Source: Rhodobacteraceae bacterium QY30 | Lineage (GTDB): Bacteria; Pseudomonadota; Alphaproteobacteria; Rhodobacterales; Rhodobacteraceae | Assembly: GCA_002356635.1 (NCBI GenBank) | Contig: CP023454.1 | Span: 2,774,501-2,838,500, forward strand | DNA: 64,000 bases | Direction of reading: 5' to 3' | Part shown: piece after piece, positions 1 through 9,176 of the stretch | Layout of the letters: each line of letters opens with the position of its first letter | How positions within the stretch are numbered: position 1 is the first letter of the stretch | Made by a program: the position numbers and the translations under genes | The notes under the pieces: generated by a model | The model's input: only the letters and a program-made list of their open reading frames with translations | What the model was told of the DNA's origin: nothing | Databases searched by the model: none

Positions 1-17
1 CCAGGAGAGGGTGAATT

Positions 18-107
18 TCATTCTTTCAGTCCCGCAATTTTGAGCACCCAAGCAGAGATGAGCGCGATGATGACGGCCACCAGTATTGTGACTCGGCTGA
101 TGCTCAC
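18..107 (-). CDS. tiny membrane protein overlapping pheS (29 aa)
   Basis: Proposed from its position and composition; I recognise no family. A GTG codon at 107-105 overlaps the pheS stop TGA (106-104) as GTGA, the usual sign of translational coupling. The 29-residue product has a short polar start, one strongly hydrophobic stretch ([16 protein letters not shown], about residues 7-22) and a charged end (KIAGLKE), so it would be a single-pass membrane peptide. A purine-rich stretch (GAGCGGGGGG) lies just upstream inside the pheS coding end. The gene downstream lies outside the window; pheT would be expected there. A chance ORF cannot be excluded. Confidence 0.4.
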   Translation of the reverse strand: MSISRVTILVAVIIALISAWVLKIAGLKE

Positions 108-1183
108 CGGCTCAACCCCCCGCTCACCGTCGGCATGTCCAGCGCGCTGAATCCATAGTGCCGCAGCCAGCGCAGGTCGCTCTCGAAGAACGCCCGCAGG
201 TCGGGGATGCCGTATTTCAGCATGGCGATGCGGTCGATGCCCATGCCGAAGGCAAAGCCCTGCCACTGGGTCGGGTCGATGCCGCCCGCCGCCAGCACCT
301 TGGGGTGCACCATGCCGGAGCCGAGGATTTCCAGCCAGCTGTCGCCTTCGCCGATCTTCAGCTGCCCGCCCGCCCAGGAACAGCGGATGTCGACCTCGGC
401 CGAAGGTTCGGTGAAGGGGAAGTGGCTGGCGCGGAAGCGCAGTTCAACCGAGGGCACTTCAAAGAAGGCGCGGCAGAATTCTTCCAGCGTCCATTTCAGG
501 TGCGCCATGCTGATATCGCGGCCCAGCGCCAGGCCTTCGACCTGGTGGAACATCGGCGTGTGGGTGTGGTCCATGTCCATCCGGTAGACACGGCCGGGGC
601 AGATGATGCGGACGGGGGCGCCACGGGCCTCCATCGCGCGGATCTGCACGGGGCTGGTGTGGGTGCGCAGGACGTGCGGCGGGCGGGTGTCGCCTTCGGC
701 GCGGGCCATGAAGAAGGTGTCGTGTTCCTGCCGCGCGGGGTGTTCGGGCGGGATGTTCAGCGCATCGAAGTTGTGCCAGTCGCTTTCCACCTGCGGGCCT
801 TCGGCCACAGCAAAGCCCATATCGGCAAAGATCGCGATGACCTCTTCCGTCACTTGGCTGACCGGGTGGATGGTGCCGCGCGGGCGCGGACGGCCCGGCA
901 GGGTCACATCCAGCCATTCGGTCGCCAGCCGCGCATCCAGCGCCGCATCGGCCAGCGCGGATTTCTTGGCCCGCAGCGCCGCGTCGATTTCATCCTTCAA
1001 CACGTTCAGCGCCGCGCCGGCGGCCTTGCGGGCCTCGGGCTCCATCTTGCCCAAGGTGGCCATCATGGCGCTGATCTCGCCCTTCTTGCCCAGCGCGGCC
1101 AGGCGCACCTCTTCCAGCGCGGCCTCGTCCCCGGCGGCCAAGACTGCCGCAAGATACCTGTTCCTCAGCGCGTCGAGTTCCAT
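104..1183 (-). CDS. pheS: phenylalanine--tRNA ligase alpha subunit
   Basis: Catalytic subunit of the cytoplasmic (alpha beta)2 class II synthetase that charges tRNA-Phe. The 359-aa product has the N-terminal coiled-coil region (about 1-90), then the class II core: a motif 1 region near residues 105-135, motif 2 with FHQVEGL at 212-218, and motif 3 with [10 protein letters not shown] at 313-322. Length is close to that of bacterial PheS. The start [10 protein letters not shown] was chosen because the frame upstream is proline- and arginine-rich without PheS similarity. It lies downstream of rplT but is separated from it by a hairpin terminator, so it may have its own promoter or depend on read-through. 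The usual partner pheT must lie beyond the window edge. Confidence 0.97.
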   Translation of the reverse strand: MELDALRNRYLAAVLAAGDEAALEEVRLAALGKKGEISAMMATLGKMEPEARKAAGAALNVLKDEIDAALRAKKSALADAALDARLATEWLDVTLPGRPRPRGTIHPVSQVTEEVIAIFADMGFAVAEGPQVESDWHNFDALNIPPEHPARQEHDTFFMARAEGDTRPPHVLRTHTSPVQIRAMEARGAPVRIICPGRVYRMDMDHTHTPMFHQVEGLALGRDISMAHLKWTLEEFCRAFFEVPSVELRFRASHFPFTEPSAEVDIRCSWAGGQLKIGEGDSWLEILGSGMVHPKVLAAGGIDPTQWQGFAFGMGIDRIAMLKYGIPDLRAFFESDLRWLRHYGFSALDMPTVSGGLSR

Positions 1184-1269
1184 CACCAGCCCCTGCCGTC
1201 CGCTTGTCCAATCGGGCTTGGGGTTAGCGGGCGAAGGGCATGAATGCAAGGGGCGCGCCGGGGACAGCG

Positions 1270-1300
1270 AAAAGCCCCGCGCCTTGCGGCACGGGGCTTT
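1270..1300 (-). terminator. rho-independent terminator between rplT and pheS
   Basis: Read on the minus strand, AGCCCCGTGCC and GGCGCGGGGCT form an 11-bp stem with one mismatch around a GCAA tetraloop, followed by TTTTC. It lies 25 bases after the rplT stop and 87 bases before the pheS start. It would end or attenuate rpmI-rplT transcripts before pheS. The stem is nearly symmetrical, but the opposite strand has no gene reading into it. Confidence 0.75.
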
Positions 1301-1324
1301 CGTTGGTCTTGAACCGGGGCCCGA

Positions 1325-1687
1325 TCAGGCCAGCGCGGCTTTCGCCTTTTCGACGATCGCGCCGAAGGCGGCGGGTTCGTGGACGGCCAGATCGGCCAGA
1401 ACCTTGCGGTCCACCTCGATCCCGGCTTTCGCCAGCGCGTTGACGAAGCGCGAATAGGTCATGGATTCGTCGATCATGCGCACCGCGGCGTTGATCCGCT
1501 GGATCCACAGCGCGCGGAAGTTGCGCTTGCGGGTCTTGCGGTCGCGGGTGGCGTACTGGTTGGCCTTGTCGACCGCCTGCGTGGCAGTGCGGAAGTTCGT
1601 GCCACGGGCGGCATAGTAGCCCTTGGCTTTCTTGATGACCTTGCGGTGGCGGGCGTGGGTGACAACCCCGGACTTAACGCGAGACAT
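1325..1687 (-). CDS. rplT: 50S ribosomal protein L20
   Basis: Structural protein of the large ribosomal subunit, bound to 23S rRNA and needed early in assembly. The 120-aa product starts [20 protein letters not shown] and keeps the basic N-terminal extension ([14 protein letters not shown]) and the [19 protein letters not shown] signature near residues 50-68. Length matches the family. It follows rpmI by 12 bases on the same strand, the usual rpmI-rplT pair. infC, often next to this pair elsewhere, is not upstream here; a small membrane protein gene and pyk are instead. Confidence 0.98.
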   Translation of the reverse strand: MSRVKSGVVTHARHRKVIKKAKGYYAARGTNFRTATQAVDKANQYATRDRKTRKRNFRALWIQRINAAVRMIDESMTYSRFVNALAKAGIEVDRKVLADLAVHEPAAFGAIVEKAKAALA

Positions 1688-1699
1688 GTGTCATCCTCC

Positions 1700-1900
1700 T
1701 CAGCGGTTGTACGGCATGTATTTCTTGACGATCTTCGCGTCGGCGTCCGACAGCACCATGGTGCCCGAGGCGTCGCGGATGAATTTCGTCGAGCGTTTGA
1801 TCATGCCGTGCCGCTTGCCGGCGACACCAGCCTTGACGTGCCCGTTGGCCGTCATCTTGAACCGCTTCTTCGCGGCCGATTTGGTCTTCATCTTGGGCAT
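1700..1900 (-). CDS. rpmI: 50S ribosomal protein L35
   Basis: Small basic protein of the large ribosomal subunit. The 66-aa product begins [15 protein letters not shown] and carries the family core [17 protein letters not shown], with the usual C-terminal YMPYNR. Two in-frame ATG codons lie six bases apart. The second (1900) was chosen because AGGAG sits six bases upstream of it, while the first ATG directly abuts AGGAG. This also gives the canonical MPKMKTK start. It forms an operon with rplT and has a good sigma70-like promoter upstream. Confidence 0.97.
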   Translation of the reverse strand: MPKMKTKSAAKKRFKMTANGHVKAGVAGKRHGMIKRSTKFIRDASGTMVLSDADAKIVKKYMPYNR

Positions 1901-1975
1901 TTTCATCTCCTGCTACAGAAGTGAACGCGCAACTCGGCATGCCACATTGGCCGGCCGCACGGGGTAAGAGCGGGC

Positions 1976-2004
1976 CGTATAGGATGGCCCCCGGGTTTTG
2001 GCAA
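1976..2004 (-). promoter_or_regulatory. sigma70-type promoter for rpmI-rplT
   Basis: Minus strand TTGCCA (2004-1999), a 17-base spacer and TATACG (1981-1976). Predicted start of transcription is near 1969, giving an untranslated leader of about 70 bases before rpmI. Base matches and exact spacing support it; no experimental evidence. Confidence 0.6.
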
Positions 2005-2020
2005 GCGGAAAGCCGCAGGA

Positions 2021-2248
2021 TCACGGCATGTAGCGTTGGACGACGCGGGCCACGATCTGCGGCAGTTCATCGGCCCGGAAGCCGCCGGGCTTGATCAGGG
2101 TCGCAAACAGAATCAGCCCCCCGCCCACGACCGCAGCGATGACCGCACCGCGCGGCGGGCGTCCCGAGGAAAAGGCCGAAATGACCGCCGGCACCGACAG
2201 GATCCCGATCGCCACACCCAGAACCAGAAGCAGTTCCGCGTCCATCAT
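2021..2248 (-). CDS. small two-helix membrane protein, unknown function
   Basis: I do not recognise a named family. The 75-aa product (MMDAELLLVLGVAIGILSVP...) has two hydrophobic helices (about 5-25 and 36-56) separated by a short basic Ser/Gly/Arg-rich loop, and an amphipathic C-terminal tail ending ARVVQRYMP. It should sit in the inner membrane with a small polar end. The ATG at 2248 follows a GGGGGG purine run; a GTG four codons upstream and an ATG one codon downstream are alternatives. It lies 33 bases after pyk on the same strand and is probably co-transcribed with it. Confidence 0.65.
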   Translation of the reverse strand: MMDAELLLVLGVAIGILSVPAVISAFSSGRPPRGAVIAAVVGGGLILFATLIKPGGFRADELPQIVARVVQRYMP

Positions 2249-2281
2249 GCCCCCCGACACCGGCCCCCTGAAGGCTGGATG

Positions 2282-3727
2282 CTATTCAGGGTCGGTGCGG
2301 AAGATCAACCGTTCATCGCAAGGCGCGACGCGAAGGATGTTCGTTGTGCCCTTCACGTTGAACGGCACCCCGGCGGTGACGACGATCTGGTCGGCCTCGG
2401 TCGCGAAACCATAGTCCCGGGCCGCCTTGGCCGCGCTGACCACGGCCTGCTTGAAGCGTTCGACCGGCCCGGTCAGCACGCAATGCGTGCCCCAGGTCAG
2501 GCACAGGCGCCGCAACGTCGACATCTCGGTCGACAGGGCGATGATCGGCACCTTGGGGCGTTCGCGCGCCACCAGGCTGACGGTGGTGCCGGTCTGGGTA
2601 AAGCAGCAGATGGCGTTGACGTTGGTCGTTTCGGCAATCTCGCGCGCGGCGGCCACGATAGCATCCGCCACGGTTTCGCGCTTGGCCTTGCGGCTGGCCT
2701 CGATCACCTCGCGGTAGGTCGGATCGCTTTCGACCGAAATCGCTACGCTGTTCATCGTCGCGACCGCCTCGACCGGATATTGCCCCGCCGCCGATTCCGC
2801 CGACAGCATCACCGCGTCGGCCCCTTCGTAGATGGCCGTCGCCACGTCCGACACCTCGGCCCGGGTGGGCATCGGGCTTTCGATCATCGATTCCAGCATC
2901 TGCGTCGCCACGATCACCGGCTTGGCGGCGGCGCGGCAGGCACGCACCAGCCGCTTCTGGATCGGCGGCACCGAATGCACCGGCAGTTCCACGCCCAGAT
3001 CGCCGCGCGCCACCATGATCCCGTCGGACACGGCAAGGATCTCGGCAAAGGCATTCACGGCGGCAGGCTTTTCGATCTTCGAGAGGATCGCCGCCCGGCC
3101 CTTTGCCAGGTCGCGCGCCTCGAGCACATCCTCGGGACGCTGCACGAACGACAGCGCCAGCCAGTCCACGCCCAGATCACAGGCGAATTCCAGGTCGCGC
3201 CGATCCTTGGCGGACAGCGCCGCCAGCGGCAGCACCACATCCGGCACGTTCACGCCCTTGCGGTCGGAAATCGTGCCACCCGTGGTGATCACGCAGTCCG
3301 CGAAATCGGGGCCGCAGGTTTCGACCCGCATGCGGATCTTGCCGTCGTTGACCAGAAGCCGCGCGCCGGTTTCCAGCGCCGCGAAGATCTCGGGGTGCGG
3401 CAGGCAGACGCGATGCCCGTCGCCCGGGGCCGGATCCAGGTCCAGCCGGAAGGTCTGCCCCTCCTCCAGGTCGGCGGCACCGGCGGCGAAGGAGCCCACC
3501 CGCAGCTTCGGCCCCTGAAGGTCGGCCAGAACGGCGATCGGCCGACCCGTTTCCGCCTGGACCTGCCGGATGATGTCATAGCGCGCCTTTTGCCCGGCAT
3601 GGTCCCCGTGACTCATGTTCAGGCGGAAGACGTCTGCCCCTGCCTCGAACAGGGCGCGGATCGTGGCATGGTCACTGGAAGCCGGCCCGAGGGTGGCGAC
3701 GATCTTTACATTGCGAAGGCGTCTCAT
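2282..3727 (-). CDS. pyk: pyruvate kinase
   Basis: Glycolytic enzyme converting phosphoenolpyruvate and ADP to pyruvate and ATP in the cytoplasm. The 481-aa product starts MRRLRNVKIVATLGPASSD and shows the family signatures FRLNMSHG (substrate region), the central barrel motif ILSKIEKPAAV with the catalytic lysine, and ARGDLGVELP and ATQMLESMI, then the C-terminal allosteric domain. Length is typical. The start at 3727 was preferred to an upstream in-frame ATG because KIVATLGPASSD is normally near the N-terminus. Transcribed divergently from the N-formylglutamate amidohydrolase gene across a 135-base gap. Confidence 0.97.
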   Translation of the reverse strand: MRRLRNVKIVATLGPASSDHATIRALFEAGADVFRLNMSHGDHAGQKARYDIIRQVQAETGRPIAVLADLQGPKLRVGSFAAGAADLEEGQTFRLDLDPAPGDGHRVCLPHPEIFAALETGARLLVNDGKIRMRVETCGPDFADCVITTGGTISDRKGVNVPDVVLPLAALSAKDRRDLEFACDLGVDWLALSFVQRPEDVLEARDLAKGRAAILSKIEKPAAVNAFAEILAVSDGIMVARGDLGVELPVHSVPPIQKRLVRACRAAAKPVIVATQMLESMIESPMPTRAEVSDVATAIYEGADAVMLSAESAAGQYPVEAVATMNSVAISVESDPTYREVIEASRKAKRETVADAIVAAAREIAETTNVNAICCFTQTGTTVSLVARERPKVPIIALSTEMSTLRRLCLTWGTHCVLTGPVERFKQAVVSAAKAARDYGFATEADQIVVTAGVPFNVKGTTNILRVAPCDERLIFRTDPE

Positions 3728-3862
3728 GCGGCCCCTACCCCGGTTTGTTGGCGCTATCATCGGCAGCCCGCCCTCTATGGCCGAGTTTTCGGGACAGGGC
3801 AACTGGCGCCGCCCGCCCCGCTGTCCTATGCATCGCAGGCATCACGGCTGGATGACGGGCAG

Positions 3863-4603
3863 ATGACAGAACTTCCTTACGAAATCGTGGGCGCCGGACG
3901 TCCGTCGCGCTGGCTGGTCACCTGCGACCATGCGTCGAACCGCGTGCCGGATTGTATCGGTGGCGGATCCTTGGGAATTTCCGAGGCGGACATGCTGCGT
4001 CACATCGCCTGGGACGTGGGCGCGGCGGGGGTCACGCGGCGGCTGGCCGAACGGCTGGAGGCTCCGGCGATCCTCACGCGGTTTTCGCGGCTTGTGATCG
4101 ACCCGAACCGCGGCGAGGACGACCCGACGCTGGTGATGAAACTGTACGACGGAACGATCATTCCCGCCAACCGCCATGCCGACCAGGCCGAGGTCGAGCG
4201 CCGCCTGAACACCTTCTACCGGCCCTACCACATCGCCTATGCCGATCTGGCCGGACGGCGCGACGATACGGTGATCTGCGCGATCCACAGCTTCACGCCG
4301 CAATTGAAGGGGCGCGCGCCGCGACCCTGGCAGGTGGGGGTGCTTTATTCCCACCGGGACGAACGTCTGGCGCTGCCGCTGATCGCGCGCTTTCGTCAGG
4401 AAGGCTTCTGCACCGGGGACAATGAACCCTATTCGGGCCATCTGGATGGGGATGCCATCGACCGTCATGCACTGGGGCCGCGGCGTCCCAATGTGCTGAT
4501 CGAATTGCGCCACGACCTGATCGCCACCCCCGAAGGCCAGATCGCCTGGGCTGACCGGCTGGCCCCGATCCTGGCGGACGTGCTGGCCTCCACCGGTCTT
4601 TAG
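3863..4603 (+). CDS. N-formylglutamate amidohydrolase family protein
   Basis: Predicted zinc-dependent hydrolase of the N-formylglutamate amidohydrolase (HutG-like) family, which releases formate from N-formylglutamate at the end of one histidine-degradation route. The 246-aa product opens with WLVTCDHASNRVPD, the family's metal-binding start (Asp-His), and contains LIDPNRGEDDPT, AIHSFTP and GVLYSHRDERLALPL, all typical. No other hut gene is nearby, so the physiological substrate is uncertain. The start ATG at 3863 is the first plausible one after the divergent pyk promoter region. Ends 4 bases before the convergent CoA-binding gene. Confidence 0.85.
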   Translation: MTELPYEIVGAGRPSRWLVTCDHASNRVPDCIGGGSLGISEADMLRHIAWDVGAAGVTRRLAERLEAPAILTRFSRLVIDPNRGEDDPTLVMKLYDGTIIPANRHADQAEVERRLNTFYRPYHIAYADLAGRRDDTVICAIHSFTPQLKGRAPRPWQVGVLYSHRDERLALPLIARFRQEGFCTGDNEPYSGHLDGDAIDRHALGPRRPNVLIELRHDLIATPEGQIAWADRLAPILADVLASTGL

Positions 4604-4607
4604 ACCG

Positions 4608-5036
4608 CTACAGCCCCAGCCGCGGGATCTCGATCGCCGGGCAGCGGTCCTCGACCACGTCAAGCCCCCTGTCCCGCGCTGCCGCCGCGGCGCCGGCATT
4701 TCGGATGCCAATCTGCATCCAGACGGTTTTGAGGTCCGGCAAGGATTTCAGCGCATCCTCTACCACGGGAGGCACGTCTTCGGAGCGGCGGAAGATGTCC
4801 ACCATATCCACGGGGATGTCCTTGGGGATCGACCCGAGATCGGGGTAGACCGTTTCCCCCAGCGCGACCTGCCCGGCCAGCCCCGGATTGACGGGCAGCA
4901 CCCGATAGCCCCGTCCCTTCAGGAAGGCCGCCACGCGATTCGACGGCCGGTCGGGATTGGCGGAATAGCCCACAAGCGCGATCACCCGGGTGCGGGTCAG
5001 AATCTCGCGCATCCTGTTGTCCGTGATGTCCGGCAT
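4608..5036 (-). CDS. CoA-binding domain protein
   Basis: Stand-alone CoA-binding (Rossmann, YccU-like) protein of 142 aa. The fold is suggested by VIALVGYSANPDRPSNRVAAF near the N-terminus (nucleotide-binding loop), the strand VLPVNP and the later block VDMVDIFRRSEDVPPVVEDA, followed by VWMQIGIRNAGAAAAARDRG. Such proteins resemble the CoA-binding domain of succinyl-CoA synthetase, but their cellular role is not established. Single gene; its promoter would lie in 5037-5100. It ends convergently with the amidohydrolase gene. Confidence 0.85.
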   Translation of the reverse strand: MPDITDNRMREILTRTRVIALVGYSANPDRPSNRVAAFLKGRGYRVLPVNPGLAGQVALGETVYPDLGSIPKDIPVDMVDIFRRSEDVPPVVEDALKSLPDLKTVWMQIGIRNAGAAAAARDRGLDVVEDRCPAIEIPRLGL

Positions 5037-5099
5037 CCTGGTCCCTTTCTGTCATCCGGTTCCGACGATTGCACAGTGCCGCGGTCCGACTTTCCAGAC

Positions 5100-5127
5100 A
5101 AAAAAGCGCCCGGGGGTGTCCGGGCGC
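5100..5127 (-). terminator. rho-independent terminator downstream of rlmB
   Basis: Minus strand GCGCCCGG, a 6-base loop, CCGGGCGC and then six T residues: a perfect 8-bp GC stem plus T tract. It lies 109 bases past the rlmB stop codon, leaving a long 3' tail in between that holds no convincing gene. Confidence 0.85.
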
Positions 5128-5236
5128 CAGTTGCGGAACGAGGGACAGTGAACAAAGCTCGGCAGTTCCGGTGCCGCGCTCCTGAGACATATGGGTCGCA
5201 GTTCCAGGACTTTCAGGGGCAGTCGCAGAGTTGTGA

Positions 5237-6046
5237 TCAGGGCGCGGTTCCGGCCTTCCCGCCCAACCGAGTCGCCGCCGCGTAAAGCGACACCGCCGCC
5301 GCGTTCGACACATTGAGCGAACCGAAGGCCCCGGCGTAGGGAATCCGCACCAGCCGGTCGCAGGTTTCGCGGGTCTTTTCGCGCAGACCCGGCCCTTCGG
5401 CGCCCAGCACCAACGCCACGGGACGGTCGCCCAGATCGGCCAGCGCCTCGGCAAGCGTCGCCTCGGCCTCGCCCGCAAGGCCGATCAGGACATAGCCCAT
5501 GTCCTGAAGCGCGGTCATCGCATCGGCCAGGTTCGTCACCCGCAGATAGGGCTGCCGCTCCAGCGCGCCGCTGGCGGTCTTCGCCAAGGCGCCGGTCTCG
5601 GGCGCCGAATGATGGCGGGGCGCGATCACCGCGCGGGCGCCGAACACCTCGGCCGACCGCAGGATGGCGCCGACGTTGTGGGGATCGGTCACGCGATCCA
5701 GCAGCACCAGCAGCGGCACGCCCGGTCCTTCGATCGCCACCTGATCCAGGCGCCCCCAGTCCAGCGGCGACACCTCAAGCGCCGCGCCCTGGTGAACGCT
5801 TTCCGGATCGATCGGCACATGGCTGTCGAACTTTCGCGGATCGACGATCAGCGGCTCCAATCCTCCGGCGGCGATGGCTTCGGCCAGCTTGTCGGCGGCA
5901 TTCTTCGTCACCACCAGCTGGTGCTTGCGCCGGCTCGGATTCATCAGTGCGTCCCGCACCGCATGAAGTCCGAACAGCCAGACCGTCTCGGCCGCCGCCG
6001 CGCGCTTCTGGCGTTCCTTTTCCACCACCCATGTGGGCTTCTTCAT
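5237..6046 (-). CDS. rlmB: 23S rRNA (guanosine-2'-O-)-methyltransferase, TrmH/RlmB family
   Basis: SPOUT-class methyltransferase predicted to 2'-O-methylate a guanosine (G2251 in E. coli) of 23S rRNA. The 269-aa product has the N-terminal substrate-binding domain (WLFGLHAVRDALMNP..., about 20-90) and the C-terminal knotted domain with the family motifs LLVLLDRVTDPHNVGAILRS, PVALVLGAEGPGLR and RIPYAGAFGSLNVSNAAAV. The ATG at 6046 follows an AAGGGGA box; the longer frame upstream is low-complexity. Transcribed away from the adjacent tRNA-Tyr gene. Confidence 0.93.
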   Translation of the reverse strand: MKKPTWVVEKERQKRAAAAETVWLFGLHAVRDALMNPSRRKHQLVVTKNAADKLAEAIAAGGLEPLIVDPRKFDSHVPIDPESVHQGAALEVSPLDWGRLDQVAIEGPGVPLLVLLDRVTDPHNVGAILRSAEVFGARAVIAPRHHSAPETGALAKTASGALERQPYLRVTNLADAMTALQDMGYVLIGLAGEAEATLAEALADLGDRPVALVLGAEGPGLREKTRETCDRLVRIPYAGAFGSLNVSNAAAVSLYAAATRLGGKAGTAP

Positions 6047-6172
6047 CGCCGCATCCCCTTCAGCCCCGGCGCCGGCCCCACAGGGGCCCGCCCACGGGCG
6101 CGCGATCTTGGCCCGACGCGGCCCCGCCCGCAAGCCCCGGCGGTTTTTGTGCCAAAGCCGCGCGCAGGGGTC

Positions 6173-6201
6173 TTGACCCGCCCCGGGCCCTCCACTATCA
6201 G
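6173..6201 (+). promoter_or_regulatory. promoter of the tRNA-Tyr gene
   Basis: TTGACC (6173-6178), exactly 17 bases, then TATCAG (6196-6201). The predicted start is about 7 bases downstream, just before the mature tRNA 5' end at 6215. Good match and geometry for a sigma70-type tRNA promoter. Confidence 0.6.
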
Positions 6202-6214
6202 TCGCGCCTCAAGT

Positions 6215-6298
6215 GGGCGACGTGCTGCAAGGTGCGGCAGCGGACTGTAACTCCGCCGAGGCGACTCGTGCCTGGTTCGATTCCAGGGTCGCCCACCA
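6215..6298 (+). tRNA. tRNA-Tyr (anticodon GTA)
   Basis: Acceptor stem GGGCGAC/GTCGCCC, anticodon stem GCGGA/TCCGC around loop CTGTAAC with GTA at 6247-6249, a long class II variable arm (CGAGGCGACTCGTG), T arm CCTGG-TTCGATT-CCAGG, discriminator A and encoded CCA (6296-6298). The long variable arm fits bacterial tRNA-Tyr. The D arm is compact (GCTGC-AAGGT-GCGGC), and the base after the acceptor stem is G, so the usual T8-A14 contact is not obvious. The region 6299-6431 after it holds no gene. Confidence 0.9.
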
Positions 6299-6431
6299 TT
6301 CTCTTTAACTCGTTACCGGTCGATGCGTGCGCCCCGCAGTCGCAGCCTGCAAGACTTCCTTGCAGGAATGCTCCTGGATCCGGGACCCCCACCAGGGACT
6401 GGCGGTTTCCGGCGCGGGTCCGGCCTGCCTC

Positions 6432-7566
<1,135 letters not shown>

Positions 7567-7600
7567 GGCGACATAGCCCCGGCACCCCGGAGAGGCCGCC

Positions 7601-8644
7601 TTGGCACGTGACCGTCACAGCGATGTCGATTACGCCGGCCCCGTCCGGCGGATCGTTTTCGGCATCCTCATCATCATCCTGACGGCGCTGTTCCTGATCT
7701 GGCGGATCGACAGTCCGCGGGTCGAACGTTTCCGCGCGGCGCTGGTCGACCGCTTCGTGCCCAGTTTCGAATGGGCGCTGGTTCCCGTGACCAAGGTCGC
7801 GGGGATGATCGACAACTTCCAGTCCTACACCAGCCTTTATTCCCAGAACCAGGAACTGCGGCGGGAACTTCAGCAGATGAAGGCCTGGAAAGAGGCAGCG
7901 GTGCAGCTGGAACAGCAGAACGCCAAGCTTCTGGCGCAGAACCAGGTGCGCCTGGACCCGAAACTGACCAGCGTTTCGGGCGTGGTCATGGCCGACAGCG
8001 GATCGCCCTTCCGTCAATCGGTGATCCTGAACGTCGGTGCCCGCGATGGCATCGTGGATGGCTGGGCGACGATGGACGGGCTGGGCCTTGTCGGGCGCAT
8101 TTCCGGTGTCGGGCAGTTGACCAGCCGGGTGCTGTTGCTGACCGATGCCTCCAGCCGCATTCCGGTGACGATCCAGCCCTCGGGGCAGCGGGCGATGCTG
8201 GTCGGCGACAATACCTCGGCGCCCCCGCTGGAGTTCATCGAGGATCCGAAGCTGGTCCGCCCGGGCGACCGTGTGGTGTCCTCGGGCGACGGCGGGGTGT
8301 TCCCGGCGGGGCTTCTGGTCGGCCAGGTGGCGATGGACCGGGAAAACCGGCTGCGGGTGCTGCTGGCGGCCGATTACGAACGGCTGGACTTCATGCGCGT
8401 GCTGCGCAGCCATCCGGCCGAACAGATCACCGAACCCGGCAAGCTGATACCGCCCCCTGAACCCGAGGCGCGCCCGGCCCTGCAATTCGGCGCGCCCGGC
8501 ACAGCCGAGGACGAGGCCCCGACACCGTCCGACACGCCCGACGCCATCACCCCCGGCCCCACCGATCCGGGCGAACCCGCGACCGGCGACCCGGCGGCCG
8601 GGGATGCAACCGCCCCCGCCGCCACCGGAGGCGCGGATGGTTGA
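7601..8644 (+). CDS. mreC: rod shape-determining protein MreC
   Basis: Bitopic inner-membrane protein linking MreB to periplasmic wall synthases. The 347-aa product has a short cytoplasmic start, one transmembrane helix (about 18-36, FGILIIILTALFLIW), a coiled coil (about 75-115, rich in Gln/Glu/Leu) and the beta-barrel domain with GSPFRQSVILNVGARDGI and GLVGRI. The C-terminal 50 residues are a Pro/Thr/Ala/Gly-rich, probably disordered tail. The start codon appears to be TTG (7601), preceded by GGAGAGG; no in-frame ATG or GTG is close. Overlaps mreD by 8 bases. Confidence 0.93.
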   Translation: MARDRHSDVDYAGPVRRIVFGILIIILTALFLIWRIDSPRVERFRAALVDRFVPSFEWALVPVTKVAGMIDNFQSYTSLYSQNQELRRELQQMKAWKEAAVQLEQQNAKLLAQNQVRLDPKLTSVSGVVMADSGSPFRQSVILNVGARDGIVDGWATMDGLGLVGRISGVGQLTSRVLLLTDASSRIPVTIQPSGQRAMLVGDNTSAPPLEFIEDPKLVRPGDRVVSSGDGGVFPAGLLVGQVAMDRENRLRVLLAADYERLDFMRVLRSHPAEQITEPGKLIPPPEPEARPALQFGAPGTAEDEAPTPSDTPDAITPGPTDPGEPATGDPAAGDATAPAATGGADG

Positions 8645-9176
8645 CCCGATCCGCGCCGCGCGGCTGGGCCATCGGTTGCTGTTCCTTGGCCTGATCGGCC
8701 TTCTGCTGTTCGTGCGCATCCTGCCCCTGTCCGCAATGCCGCCGGAAATCCCCGGGCCTGACCTGGCCCTGGCGCTGACGCTGGTCTGGGTGCTGCGGCG
8801 GCCGGACTATGTGCCCGAATGGATGATCGCGGGCGTCTTCCTGCTGGAAGACCTGCTGTTCATGCGTCCGCCCGGCCTCTGGACCGTCATCGTGCTGCTG
8901 GGCACCGAATTCCTGCGCCGCCGCGAGGCGATGACTCGTGATTTGCCCTTCATGCTCGAGTGGGTGATGATCGCCGTCGTCATTGCGGCGATGTCCTTCG
9001 CCAACCGGCTGGTGCTGATGATCTTCATGGTTCCGCAGACCCCTCTCGATCTGGATCTGGTGCGCATGGTCATCACGATCCTTGCCTGTCCTCTGGTGGT
9101 GCTGTTCACACGCTTTGCCCTGGGGCTGCGCCGCTCGGCCCCCGGTGAGGTCGACGAACTGGGGCACCTGAGATGA
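8637..9176 (+). CDS. mreD: rod shape-determining protein MreD
   Basis: Polytopic membrane partner of MreC. The 179-aa product has about five hydrophobic helices, a polar C-terminus and the loop RPPGLWTVIVLLGTEFLRRR. Recognition rests on size, topology and invariant position between mreC and mrdA; MreD sequences are poorly conserved. The ATG at 8637 has GGAGG directly upstream, within the mreC 3' end. Its stop overlaps the mrdA start as ATGA. Confidence 0.88.
   Translation: MVDPIRAARLGHRLLFLGLIGLLLFVRILPLSAMPPEIPGPDLALALTLVWVLRRPDYVPEWMIAGVFLLEDLLFMRPPGLWTVIVLLGTEFLRRREAMTRDLPFMLEWVMIAVVIAAMSFANRLVLMIFMVPQTPLDLDLVRMVITILACPLVVLFTRFALGLRRSAPGEVDELGHLR

Noticed and set aside
2036-3862. Long plus-strand extension upstream of the N-formylglutamate amidohydrolase
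   Set aside because: It is antisense to pyk and low-complexity; the family's N-terminal motif begins right after the ATG at 3863.
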